64,000 bases of DNA from positions 62,001 to 126,000 of the forward strand of contig CAZIDF010000005.1 in NCBI GenBank assembly GCA_964538085.1, read 5' to 3'. The position numbers were made by a program, and so were the translations under genes. Below the pieces are notes generated by a model. It searched no databases. It was not told the DNA's origin and worked only from the letters and a program-made list of their open reading frames with translations. Origin of the DNA: G020348385 sp964538085 (lineage in GTDB: Bacteria; Acidobacteriota; Aminicenantia; Aminicenantales; Aminicenantaceae). Shown here piece after piece: positions 41,345 to 51,900 of the stretch; the first letter of the stretch is position 1, and each line of letters opens with the position of its first letter.

Positions 41345-42910
41345 TTAATTTGTGTTCATTCTAATGGGGTTACCGGCGAGACGACCGTTGTAGCTGCCGT
41401 TTTCGATGACCAAGTCGCCGCCAATCAAAAGATACCGGACACCCTCGCTGTATTGATGCGGATCCTCATACGTTGCCTTATCTGAAATTTCATCGAGATC
41501 GAAAATCAAAATATCCGCGACGAATCCTTTTTGTATGCTTCCTCTATCGGCAAGACCTAGCACTTCTGCAGGCAGCGATGTAGCTGCGCGAATTGCCTGT
41601 TCCATGGTGATCCATTTCTTCTCCAGCACGTATTTCCGGATCTTTCTCGGAAATGTGCCGTAGCTGCGGGGATGGGGAAAACTTTTGTCCGGAATTTGAA
41701 CGTTCCCGTCCGAACCCGTCATGACGTAGGGTTTTTTCATGAAATGCTCCAGGTCGGATTCCTGCATGTTGAAGGAGATGATGCTGGGGCTTCCGTTAAG
41801 CACCAGATGGATAGCCGTCTCGATGACAGGTTCTCCTACCATCCGGCTGATTTCCAGCAAGCTCTTCCCATCGAAATCTTTGTTATTGGAATAGGATACG
41901 ATAACTAAGCTTTCCGGTCCGCCCCGCCGTTCGATATTTTCGGCGAGTTCATTTTTAATTTTTGGCAGTAATTCTTGATTTTCCAAACGGTCTCTCATCT
42001 GCCCCCCTGCTTGAACCCATATGGGAATTACGGCAGCCGAAAGCCCGGTGCTCGATGCTGTGTAGGGATACTGGTCAGCGTAAACCAGCACGCCTCTTTT
42101 TCTTGCGTTCTCTATAATATCGCACACATCTTTTGCCATCCCCCATACCGGCCTTCCGAGGGCCTTGATGTGCGATATCTCGACCGGGATTCCTGCTTGC
42201 TCTCCAACGGTTATGGCTTCTTTGATCGCTTCTTTCAATCCGATAGTGTAGTCGCTTTCATCCCGGATATGGGTGGCATAAATCCCCTTATACTTTTTAA
42301 CCACTTTAGCCAGTTCGACGATCTCTTCTGTTTTAGCGAAACTCCCGGGCGCATAAAAGAGTCCGGTGGAAAAACCCGCCGCTCCCTCTTGCATTCCCTG
42401 GATCAAGAGTTGTTTCATGCGTTCCAATTCTTCGTTTGTGGGTCCCCGATCATCCTGGCCCATTACGCTTCCTCTGATCGTTCCATGACCGATCAAATGG
42501 ATGACATTTGGCCCGGTTCCTTGTGTTTCGAGTTTGCCGAAGAATTCTTCGACTCGGTATGTGCCCTCGCCGCAGTTTCCTGTGACAACCGTCGTAACCC
42601 CCTGCATCAGGTAGTTCTTTGCATTGTTTCCCTTCTCCGATTGAAGGCCGCTTTCACAGTGGGTGTGTATATCGATGAATCCAGGCGAAACGATCGATCC
42701 GTCGGCATCGATAGTCAATTCAGCAGTTTTTTTTATTTCCCCGATGGTTTTTATGGTGCCATTCTTAATACCGATATCGGCTACATAGGGTGCGCCACCC
42801 TTCCCATCGTAGATCGTCCCTCCCTTTATGACCACATCGTAAGAGGTCGTGCAACCTTCCGCAATAAGAACGAGCGAACACCAAACAAACCATTTTTTCT
42901 TGTTGATCAT
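41345..42910 (-). CDS. D-aminoacylase/N-acyl-D-amino-acid deacylase, probable lipoprotein
   Basis: 521 residues from the ATG at 42910; this start puts the leader (MINKKKWFVWCSLVLIAEGC) and its lipobox cysteine C20 at the true N-terminus. Amidohydrolase superfamily: GTIYDGKGG, metal motif SPGFIDIHTHCE, GVTTVVTGNCG, YATHIRDE, EISHIKALG, and late MTGSDGNV; it ends with the family's ADILIFDLD composite domain. The order matches D-aminoacylase. It would release D-amino acids from N-acylated forms such as cell-wall fragments. Confidence 0.9.
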   Translation of the reverse strand: MINKKKWFVWCSLVLIAEGCTTSYDVVIKGGTIYDGKGGAPYVADIGIKNGTIKTIGEIKKTAELTIDADGSIVSPGFIDIHTHCESGLQSEKGNNAKNYLMQGVTTVVTGNCGEGTYRVEEFFGKLETQGTGPNVIHLIGHGTIRGSVMGQDDRGPTNEELERMKQLLIQGMQEGAAGFSTGLFYAPGSFAKTEEIVELAKVVKKYKGIYATHIRDESDYTIGLKEAIKEAITVGEQAGIPVEISHIKALGRPVWGMAKDVCDIIENARKRGVLVYADQYPYTASSTGLSAAVIPIWVQAGGQMRDRLENQELLPKIKNELAENIERRGGPESLVIVSYSNNKDFDGKSLLEISRMVGEPVIETAIHLVLNGSPSIISFNMQESDLEHFMKKPYVMTGSDGNVQIPDKSFPHPRSYGTFPRKIRKYVLEKKWITMEQAIRAATSLPAEVLGLADRGSIQKGFVADILIFDLDEISDKATYEDPHQYSEGVRYLLIGGDLVIENGSYNGRLAGNPIRMNTN

Positions 42911-43048
42911 TTTACTCACCGACACAATCGAGACATTTCTGTTCCCTAACGATATAAAACACATGGCCAAAGGTCAAGATGATGGTGTTGACCGGTTCTT
43001 TTGGGATGTGATAAGGTCATTTGAGGAGATAAAGTCTAAGAGGAAAAA

Positions 43049-45769
43049 ATGCGAGAAAAAATCCTGATTAAACTGGCAAACCTGCATGCTAGCCATCCGT
43101 GGCGCATGCTTTTGATCGTATTGCTGCTAACCGTTTTTTTTGCTGCGTTTGCCACTCAGTTGAGCGTGACCATGCGGTGGTCAGACCTGCTGCCATCCGA
43201 TGATCAGAGAACTATCCAGTTCAACAAGATCATCGATGAGTTCGTCTCTGCTACCAGTCTGGTTGTGGTGGTTCAGGGGGAGGAGAACAGGATCAAGGTT
43301 TTCGCAGATGCCCTTGCGCCGAAAATAGTGGCCCTCAGTGATCCTGATGACAACGAGAGGAAGCTCTTCAAGCGTGTGGATTACAAAACCGAGGTCGATT
43401 TTTTAAAAAACCACGGTTTGATGTTGATAAAAGAAGACGATCTGGAAAATTTGAAAGACGTTTTTACCGATCCCAACCTGGACGGCCTGTTGTTCAATTT
43501 GAACAATTCGATGGAAAAGGAATATGTCGGAAAAGAGGAGTCTATTTCCACACGTGAAAAGGAAGATGGAGCGGTGTATTTCCTGGATGGGATCCAGGAG
43601 CTTGTCCTAGCGCTGAAGGATGCTGCAGCAGGAAAGGATGTAGCCTTGGAAGATGTACATAAAGTTGCGGATAAGCTTCTTATCGGCGAACCTTATCTTC
43701 TTTCCTACGATGAGAAAGCCTTGATCTTGAATGTCATTCCCAATTTCACGATGTTGGACACACATTACCTGGTCCTGGGGACGGATGCCGCGCAGGATAT
43801 AGTCGATAACTTGTTGATGGATTTTCCGGATGTCCGGGCAGGTTTGACCGGTTTTATCGCCGTGGGCCGGGATGAGATGGTTTATTCGGAACAAAGCCTT
43901 GGCTACACAACGTTGATAGCTCTCATCGCCATTTTGATCCTTCTCATGCTTTCTTTCCGGATGTGGGTGGCTCCTGTGCTCGCTCTGGCCAGCCTCTTGG
44001 TGGGTTTGGTGTGGGCTGTGGGAATTGCGGCACTTGCGGTCGGGCAGTTGAACATCATGACTCAGATGATGGCGGTGATCCTCTTGGGTTTGGGTATCGA
44101 TTTTTCCATCCATCTCATCTCTGGATTTACCGAAAGGCGGGCCGCAGGGGACAGCATCGCCCAGTCGATGGAGGCCACGTTTCTCAAGAGCGGAAAGGGT
44201 ATCATCACCGGAGCCTCCACGACAGCCTGTGCCTTTTTAACATTGCTGATCAGCCATTCGCGCGGCATGAAAGAGATGGGGCTTGTTACAGGCACCGGCT
44301 TGCTGGCCATACTTTTTGCCACCCTTTTCTTTTTGCCGACACTTCTCGTATTCCGAGAACGGCGGCTGGATAGGAAGATTGATGGAGGAAAAGGGAAAAA
44401 GGAGTTTGTTCAGAGAGATATTTCATTCCGTTTTTTTGGAGACCTATGCGCGTGGCTCGGAAAACATTATGTGTTTACGATCTTGACAACTGTGGTGGTG
44501 ACGGTTTTGCTCGTGTGGTCGGCTACCAAAATCACCTTCGACCACAATTACATGAACATCGAGCCTAAAGGACTGACCTCCATTGCGCTGCAGGATACGG
44601 TATTGGAGAAATTCGACCTGAGCATGGATTATGCCCTGATTTTAGCGGATGATGTGGATCAGTCTCGTTCCTTAGGAAAAGAATGCCGTGAATTGGGTTC
44701 AGTTGCCGTTACCGAAGACATTTCCATCTATCTTCCATCCCTTGAGGAGCAAGGAAAACGGATCCCCCTAATTTTAGAGATTCAAGAGAAGATCCAATCG
44801 GCAGAAATCCGGAATACTATCGTTCGGAAGGATATGGAGAAGCTGAAGGAGGAAATCGCGAGATTGGAAATGAACGTGATGGAAATGCAGGACATGGCTT
44901 TCATCGGCGGGCAGGACAAGGTCGATAACAAATGCAAGGAGATCGTGGGGGATCCGGACGACACGGATTCCAAAAATATATTTCAGGATCTTATGCTATG
45001 GCTGGATGCAGATGGGGATCGGATGACAGTGGGCTTTTCGGATTTTCATCAAAAGTTCGCGCCCTATTTTAAACAGGCTGTTATGCAGATGGGATCCACG
45101 GACCCAATTCGCCTGGAAGATCTGCCTGACTCCATACTGGACCGTTATGGCAACGAGAACCGCGATCAGTTTCTGGTGACGGTGTTTCCTGCAGGAAATA
45201 TCTGGCAGGATAAGAATTTTTTGAACAGGTTTGTCCAAGATCTGGAAGGAGTCAGCGACAAGGCGACGGGTATGCCTCCTGTATTTAGAGCTCTGGTCGA
45301 GATCATCGGGCGGGATGGGCGGAATGCGGTCCTTTTGACCTTGGTCATCGTTTTTGTTCTTCTGATTTTCGATTTTCGAAGTCCCCGGTTGGCGTTGATG
45401 GCCATGATCCCCCTGGCTTTCGGTATTTTCTGGATGGTGGGCCTGATGCACATCGTGGGCATGCAGCTTACGGTGATGAATGTCATGGGATTGCCCTTGA
45501 TCGTCGGGATCGGTATCGACGACGGTGTTCATATCATCCACAGGTGGAAACACGAAGGGAAAGGTAAAATTAGGCTCATTTTTGCGAGCACAGGCAAGGC
45601 GATTCTTCTGACCTCTTTGACGACCATGCTGGCCTTCGGTTCTCTAGTTTTTTCTATATGGCGAGGATTCGGCCATTTGGGAGGCGCGCTTTTCCTGGGT
45701 GTGGGTGCCTGTTTTTTGACAACCGTCCTGGGTCTATCGGGCCTTATCGGATTATCTGAACGAAAATAA
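43049..45769 (+). CDS. MMPL/RND-superfamily transporter
   Basis: 906 residues with the RND duplication: helix 1 near residue 18-38, a periplasmic domain to about 280, five helices (TLIALIAILILLMLSF, VLALASLLVGLVWAVGI, MMAVILLGLGIDFSIHLISG), then a second half with helix 7 near 472, a long loop holding a coiled coil (IQSAEIRNTIVRKDMEKLKEEIARLEMNV) and a last bundle with MNVMGLPLIVGIGIDDGVHIIHRW. The paired GIDxxxH motifs are the proton-relay type of this family. HpnN-like relatives export hopanoids or lipids. The S9 peptidase follows by 66 bases. Confidence 0.9.
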   Translation: MREKILIKLANLHASHPWRMLLIVLLLTVFFAAFATQLSVTMRWSDLLPSDDQRTIQFNKIIDEFVSATSLVVVVQGEENRIKVFADALAPKIVALSDPDDNERKLFKRVDYKTEVDFLKNHGLMLIKEDDLENLKDVFTDPNLDGLLFNLNNSMEKEYVGKEESISTREKEDGAVYFLDGIQELVLALKDAAAGKDVALEDVHKVADKLLIGEPYLLSYDEKALILNVIPNFTMLDTHYLVLGTDAAQDIVDNLLMDFPDVRAGLTGFIAVGRDEMVYSEQSLGYTTLIALIAILILLMLSFRMWVAPVLALASLLVGLVWAVGIAALAVGQLNIMTQMMAVILLGLGIDFSIHLISGFTERRAAGDSIAQSMEATFLKSGKGIITGASTTACAFLTLLISHSRGMKEMGLVTGTGLLAILFATLFFLPTLLVFRERRLDRKIDGGKGKKEFVQRDISFRFFGDLCAWLGKHYVFTILTTVVVTVLLVWSATKITFDHNYMNIEPKGLTSIALQDTVLEKFDLSMDYALILADDVDQSRSLGKECRELGSVAVTEDISIYLPSLEEQGKRIPLILEIQEKIQSAEIRNTIVRKDMEKLKEEIARLEMNVMEMQDMAFIGGQDKVDNKCKEIVGDPDDTDSKNIFQDLMLWLDADGDRMTVGFSDFHQKFAPYFKQAVMQMGSTDPIRLEDLPDSILDRYGNENRDQFLVTVFPAGNIWQDKNFLNRFVQDLEGVSDKATGMPPVFRALVEIIGRDGRNAVLLTLVIVFVLLIFDFRSPRLALMAMIPLAFGIFWMVGLMHIVGMQLTVMNVMGLPLIVGIGIDDGVHIIHRWKHEGKGKIRLIFASTGKAILLTSLTTMLAFGSLVFSIWRGFGHLGGALFLGVGACFLTTVLGLSGLIGLSERK

Positions 45770-45835
45770 TTGTGGTAATTCCCGTAGCTTCAATATCTTA
45801 TAAATGAAACCGTTTTTTCGGAAGGAGAGAAGAAA

Positions 45836-48580
45836 ATGAGAAAGAACATGAAAGTTTGGGTATTCATTGTGCTTTGCCTGATTCCTGTGGTCCTTATGGC
45901 CGGTCAAGGAGAGAAAAAAATCCTGACCCTGGATGATTATCCCCAGTGGAAGCACATCCAGGAGGTGACGATATCAGACAATGGGGATTGGATTACCTAC
46001 GGGTATCGACCGAACGGGGGTGATGTCACCTTGTATATAAAGAACCTGGATAACGAGAAAATTTATGATATAGCCGTCGGATCTGTCCCAAAGATATCTA
46101 GCGATTCCCGCTGGGCAGCTTACAAGATAAGCCCCTCGAAGGAAGAGGCGAAAAAGTTGCGTAAAGAGAAAAAGCCGGTGACAACAAAGGTGGAGCTTTT
46201 AGATTTGAGTTCCGGTGATAAACGGACCTACGAAAATGCATCGTCCTTTGTCTTTTCGAACGATTCCGGATATTTTGCGGTCAAAAAAGATAAAACGGAG
46301 AAAGACACCAAACATGACGGGACCGATCTTGTGCTGCACAATTTTAAAACGGGATTGGATTTGAATATCGGCAATGTAGGGAGTTTTCATTTCAATCATG
46401 ATGGGACCATGTTGGCCTACACGATCGATGCGGATAAAAAGGCAGGAAACGGAGTTTATGTTTTGGTATTAAAAAGCGGAGCTATTAGGCCGCTCGATTC
46501 GGGGGATGCGGATTATGCTCAGCTAACCTGGGACGACAACGGACAAAAACCCTTGGCTGGATACGCAAAGGGCAATGCCTTGGCTGTTTTGAAGGGCACA
46601 AAACCGGAAAAATCCGTCCAGAAAGAAAACCGGTTGCTGGTTTTTATGGGCTTGGGCACCGATAGGTCGGCAAAGATCATATACAATCCTGCGGATGATA
46701 CGGATTTTCTCGAGGGGATGGTTCTGAGCGAAAAGGGAGAGTTGACGTGGAGCGAGGACAACTCCCGGATTGTCTGTGGGATCAAAGAGCAGGAGGCTGA
46801 GCTTGAAAAGAGCGAAGATCCTGTGGCCAATGTGGATGTGTGGCACTGGAAAGACGAACGCATACAGTCGGTCCAGATGGTTCAAGCCGACAGGGATAAA
46901 CGATTCACCTATCGGTCGGCCTTTCTTTTAAAAACGAAGCAATTTATTCCTTTGACTGACGAGGCCATGCAGACGATCGACATTCCTCGAAACGGGAAGT
47001 ATGGAGTTGGCCGGAACAACAAGAAATACAGGGCTGATGTCAACCGGGGGCGTTCTACCGCAGACTATTATCGAATCGATCTGGATACAGGCAAACGCAC
47101 TCTGTTCATCGAAGAATTACCCGTAACAATGGGTCTTTCCCCGGATGGAAAATATTTCCTTTATTTCAAGGGAGATCACCTATGGGTGTATGAAATGGCT
47201 GGGGAGAAATACACGAACATTTCCGAATCAGCCCCTGTAAGCTTCGTGAATGTGGAAATGGATACCCCGACGGATAAGCGGCCGTGGGGGATTGCCGGCT
47301 GGACCAAAGATGGGACGGGTCTGGTTGTGTATCATAAATATGATGTTTGGATGCTGAAGCTGGACGGCAGTCAAGCCGCTAATTTAACAAAAGGACGTGG
47401 CGATGAGCAGGAAATCCGGTTCCGTTATGTGGAGTTGGATTCTGAAGAAAGATTTTTGGATGTGTCCGAACCACTTCTTTTATCTGCGTATGGAGAGTGG
47501 ACAAAAAAGGCCGGGTATTTTCATTTGAATCCCGATGGAAACCTAGAAGAACTGGTTTATGACGATGTGATGTTCGGCCGCCGGATTTTAAAGGCAAAAA
47601 ATGCGGATAAGATTCTGTACACGCGGGAAACTTTCGTGGATTTTCCGGATTATTATGTGAGCGACACCCGGTTTCAGAATCCGGTCAAGGTGACCGACGC
47701 CAACCCCCAGCAGAAGGAATATGCGTGGGGGCGCCGGGTCCTGATCGATTATGAAAACAGCAGGGGAGTGAAGCTTCAGGGCACGCTGACGCTCCCGGCT
47801 GGCTATGTGGAAGGAGAGAAATACCCGATGCTGGTTTATTTTTATGAAAAAATGTCCCAGCGCCACCACAATTACTCCATGCCTACCTATGACGACCGTC
47901 CTCACATGTCCATGTATGCCAGCGATGGCTATCTGGTGTTGATGCCGGATATCGTTTATACGGTGGGAACCCCCGGCTCCAATGCCTTGGACTGTGTGGC
48001 GGCTGCGGTGCAAAAGGTCATCGAACTGGGATATGCCGATCCTGAGCGCATCGGTCTGCAGGGCCACAGCTGGGGTGGTTATGAATCCTCATTTATCGTG
48101 ACCCAGACCGACATGTTCGCCTGTGTGGTGACCGGTGCTCCGTTGACCAATCTCCCCAGTATGTACAACATCCTGTATAAAAGCACAGGGAACACAAATC
48201 AGGGTATCATCGAAACGAGCCAAGGTAGGTTCGGGAAGGATGTGTATCCGATGAAAGACTTGGATCTTTATGTCAGCCAGTCACCCGTACATCATGCTGA
48301 AAAAATTACCACACCTTTCATGATCCTCCAAGGGACAGAGGATGGGGCAGTTGATTGGAACCAGGGTCTTGAATTTTATAATGCTGCCAGACGGTTGGGA
48401 AAAGAAGTTATTTTCCTGTCCTATCCAGGGGAGCCTCACCATCTGAGGAAAGAAGAAAACCAGAAGGACTTTCAGCTCCGGATGAAACAGTACTTCGATC
48501 ACTACCTTAAAGGAACGCCGGCCCCTGACTGGATGACGAACGGCATCCCCTACTTAAAGAAAAAATACAAAGAAAAGTAA
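45836..48580 (+). CDS. S9-family prolyl oligopeptidase, exported
   Basis: 914 residues, signal peptide about 1-22, AAGGAG ribosome site. Residues about 30-640 form a seven-bladed propeller; the catalytic domain (about 660-910) has LQGHSWGGYESS (S745), EDGAVDWNQ with the acid, and PGEPHHLRK (H868). It is a serine peptidase that cleaves short peptides after proline or related residues, probably in the periplasm. The gene ends exactly at the start of a large inverted repeat (48580), which may end its transcript. Confidence 0.93.
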   Translation: MRKNMKVWVFIVLCLIPVVLMAGQGEKKILTLDDYPQWKHIQEVTISDNGDWITYGYRPNGGDVTLYIKNLDNEKIYDIAVGSVPKISSDSRWAAYKISPSKEEAKKLRKEKKPVTTKVELLDLSSGDKRTYENASSFVFSNDSGYFAVKKDKTEKDTKHDGTDLVLHNFKTGLDLNIGNVGSFHFNHDGTMLAYTIDADKKAGNGVYVLVLKSGAIRPLDSGDADYAQLTWDDNGQKPLAGYAKGNALAVLKGTKPEKSVQKENRLLVFMGLGTDRSAKIIYNPADDTDFLEGMVLSEKGELTWSEDNSRIVCGIKEQEAELEKSEDPVANVDVWHWKDERIQSVQMVQADRDKRFTYRSAFLLKTKQFIPLTDEAMQTIDIPRNGKYGVGRNNKKYRADVNRGRSTADYYRIDLDTGKRTLFIEELPVTMGLSPDGKYFLYFKGDHLWVYEMAGEKYTNISESAPVSFVNVEMDTPTDKRPWGIAGWTKDGTGLVVYHKYDVWMLKLDGSQAANLTKGRGDEQEIRFRYVELDSEERFLDVSEPLLLSAYGEWTKKAGYFHLNPDGNLEELVYDDVMFGRRILKAKNADKILYTRETFVDFPDYYVSDTRFQNPVKVTDANPQQKEYAWGRRVLIDYENSRGVKLQGTLTLPAGYVEGEKYPMLVYFYEKMSQRHHNYSMPTYDDRPHMSMYASDGYLVLMPDIVYTVGTPGSNALDCVAAAVQKVIELGYADPERIGLQGHSWGGYESSFIVTQTDMFACVVTGAPLTNLPSMYNILYKSTGNTNQGIIETSQGRFGKDVYPMKDLDLYVSQSPVHHAEKITTPFMILQGTEDGAVDWNQGLEFYNAARRLGKEVIFLSYPGEPHHLRKEENQKDFQLRMKQYFDHYLKGTPAPDWMTNGIPYLKKKYKEK

Positions 48581-48680
48581 ATTTAATTGGGGACAGGATA
48601 TGTTTTCACTTAATTATGTTGCCTCTCATATGTTGCCTCTCAAGAATTAAGTGAAAACATATCCTGTCCCCAATTAAATT
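48580..48680. repeat. REPIN-like palindromic element
   Basis: Two perfect 36-base arms (48580-48615 and 48645-48680) in inverted order enclose a 29-base loop. Each arm contains GGGGACAGGATATG...CACTTAATT. This GGGGACAGG type of end is familiar from repeats associated with IS200/REP-type Y1 transposases in other bacteria. The loop holds a 13-base direct repeat (ATGTTGCCTCTCA, at 48616 and 48630). The left arm begins on the last base of the S9 stop codon. Confidence 0.8.
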
Positions 48681-48730
48681 AAGTGGCAAAAAATGTCACT
48701 AGAATTGCCAAAATTTCGACAACAAGTTTC

Positions 48731-48760
48731 TTGACAACTGTTCATCCAACCTGATAAATA
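48731..48760 (+). promoter_or_regulatory. Promoter of the giant surface protein gene
   Basis: TTGACA (48731-48736), 18 bases, TAAATA (48755-48760). It would give a leader of about 140 bases before the ATG at 48908, in which no further structure was recognised. Confidence 0.45.
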
Positions 48761-48907
48761 ATCCTCATCGGTGAAGATTTTTTTGCTTGTGCGGGTTTGA
48801 AAGGTATTAATATTTGCGGGGTGATAACTGTATCGAACAATGTCTCTTTAACATGCAGGTATTGCTGCGCATTGATGAAGGCAAAGTATAAATGAGGGAG
48901 GGGTAAA

Positions 48908-51900
48908 ATGCGGGGAAAGCAAGTACTTGTTATTTCTTTGTTCGTTATTGCCATCGTAGCGATAGCAGTCGTTCCAACGGAGCCTCAAAATTATGAGATA
49001 CAAGCGAATGGGGATCCGGATCTTCTGGCAGGTCGAAATGTGAATATGATCTCAGGAATAACCTTACCAGATGGGGATCCCTATCTACAGCGTCAAAACG
49101 AACCGTCCATTGCTGTATCCACACGCAATCCTCTCCATCTTCTTGCAGGTGCGAACGACTACAGGACGGTCGACATGCCTGGCGACCCGACAGATGTTCT
49201 TCCCGGCCATATTCAAAACCAATCCGCAGGAGATGCGTGGGTAAGTGTTCTTAAATCCTTGGACGGCGGTGAGTCTTGGAAAAGCATCCTTCACGACGGA
49301 TATCCCCAGCAAAACAACAGCAATAGTCCGTTGCATGGCTATCAAGCAGCAGCCGACCCCGTGGTGCGCGCCGGGACTAACGGTCTGTTTTTTTATAGCG
49401 GCATTGTCTTCAACCGGACAGAGCCGACGAACAGCGCGGTTTTCGTCACTCGATTCATCGACAACAATAATGATGAAGAAGGTGATCCCATCCAGCGCAT
49501 CGATACTAAAATTATCGATTCATTGAATGGAGGCCGATTCAAAGATAAACCATGGATCGCTGTCGATGTCCCAAGCAAGAACGCTAAATCCGTCACTATC
49601 GCCGGACAGAAAATCCCGAAGTTCAATGTTTATATTGTATACAGTGTGTTCGAAGGAGAAGGGGATAATCTTGTAAGTAAGATCATGTTTTGCCGATCCA
49701 CTAATTGTGGAATCTCTTGGGGAAATCCGATCGAGCTTAGTTCTGGACACCATCTGAACCAGGGGGCAACCATCGCTGTGAGTCCAAAAGGGAATGGACA
49801 TGTTTACGTGGCCTGGCGGCGTTTTGCCTCTGGAGAAGGAAGTGGAGCTCAATCCAATGCAATCGTTCTAGCCAGATCGACAGATGGGGGAAAGAAGTTT
49901 CAAGATGCCGTCGAAGTCAGCGATGTACCCGGGCCTTTCGATCAGCCGACAACAGATGATTATACATATCCATTGGGAACGTCCTTTCGCACTAACAGCT
50001 ATCCAACAATGGCAATGGATACAGGGGGGAGAGTTTACCTCGCTTATTCCCAGCGAGGAGCAGATCCTCTCTATCCTAATGACTCGCGTATTTTAATTGT
50101 GACCTCAAAAGATGGTAAAGATTGGTCCAATCATTATCTAGTCGAATCCCCGGTTTTAAATCCTGAATCCCCCGGTGCTCATATGGACTGTCACCAGTTC
50201 ATGCCATCGATAGCTTTTGCCGGTGGTCGATTGATCCTTGCCTGGTATGACACCCGGAATGATTACAATCCCGAAACTTCTCCGGAGTATATCAGTGATT
50301 CTGGAACGATTAGGCATACGATCGATATACGCGTGGCTCAGGGAAGAACAGGTCAGGTTCCTGTATTTGACCCCTCCATTCAGGTCTCTCGGTATCTTTG
50401 GGCGTTGTTTAATGATAATTCCATCCGGCAGGTCCAGTTCAATCCACCCAACTACCCGTTGTTCAAGGGCGGGACAGTGCCCTTTCATGGCGACTACATC
50501 GATATAGCCCCCTCGCCTCAGTTTGTTCAAAAACCAGATGGTTCTTGGCGTTACAACGACAAAACCACCGATTCTCAACGATTCCATTTGGCTTGGACAG
50601 ATAACCGGGATGTGCGTCCACCCGTCAATAATGATTGGACGACTTATAATCCTCCTGCTTCGGTCCAAGGGCTAGGATTTGGGATCAAAACCTGTCAACA
50701 TGCCGAATTCACAGGGATGCGTAATCAGAACGTCTACACATCTATAATCACTTCTGTGATGGAGGCGGGAACCCCAGGAAATAACAAACCGTTGGGAACA
50801 CTCGGGACCAATCCGGCAAATGGAGAGATGATTCCCCGAGCTTTTGTCATCTTCGTGAAAAATCCAACTTCAGAGATAAGACATTATCGCCTTCAAATAA
50901 CGGATATGCCTAACCAAGGAACAGCATCATTCCTCGAGTACGATATCCTCGAGGAGATCGACGTGTCCATCGCACCTTTTTCTTCCATATCTCGACCGTT
51001 ATTCGTGACATCCACGGATGAAAACGATACGGTGACGGTGGAAGTTTTCGAGATCGATGAGCCTGGCGGAAGTCCTGTTCCAGGGGGAGGGCATAGCACT
51101 ATTATCATAAACCCGGATGATTCTGCTCCTGGAGTCACAGGGGATCTTCAGAATTCAGAAAGCCACGATCCAGACATCGCCAATCCGAATATCGTGAATT
51201 GGACCTATGTCAATCCCAATATTGTCAACCCGAATATCGTCAACCCGAACATCGTGAATCCAAATATTGTCAACCCGAATATCGTCAATCCGAACATCGT
51301 GAACCCGAACATCGTCAATCCGAATATCGTCAACCCGAACATCGTCAATCCGAATATCGTCAACCCGAACATCGTCAATCCGAACATCGTGAACCCGAAC
51401 ATCGTCAATTCGAACATTTCTGATGCGGATGTAACCGACGTTGCATGGCCTGTGCGTAACAATGGGAATACTATTTCCTCTTATACATTCAAGATTTTTG
51501 CAAGGGATTCCCTGCCGGACGGCATCTATGCCCAGCTTCTTGTGTACAAGGTGCATTACACCCCGGCCACAGATGGCTCCAGTTGCAATTTGAAACAGAC
51601 TCCCCACCATGAACTTCTTTTGAACGTCGTGAACCCGAACATTGTCAATCCTAACATCGTCAATCCTAACATCGTCAATCCTAACATCGTCAATTCCGCC
51701 ATCGAAAATGCAACCTTCTTTCTCTCACCAGGCGAAGAAGCAGAAGCGGTGCTGAGATTGATCGATCCTCAGCCTGGAACAGCAAAGTTCCTCCAATCTG
51801 GAAAAAAGTTCAAAATCCAACAATTCGCTCAATCCCTTGGTGCCGCAACAAGCTCTCAGGCTGTGGATTCTGCCGATGCCGAGCAGGGCGATACAACGGC

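Noticed and set aside
51155..51610. 151-codon minus-strand frame opposite the NPNIV array
   Set aside because: It is an antisense product of the same 15-base repeat and has no ribosome site.
51182..51706. CRISPR-like array
   Set aside because: The 15-base units are contiguous, in frame and without spacers; they are protein-coding tandem repeats.
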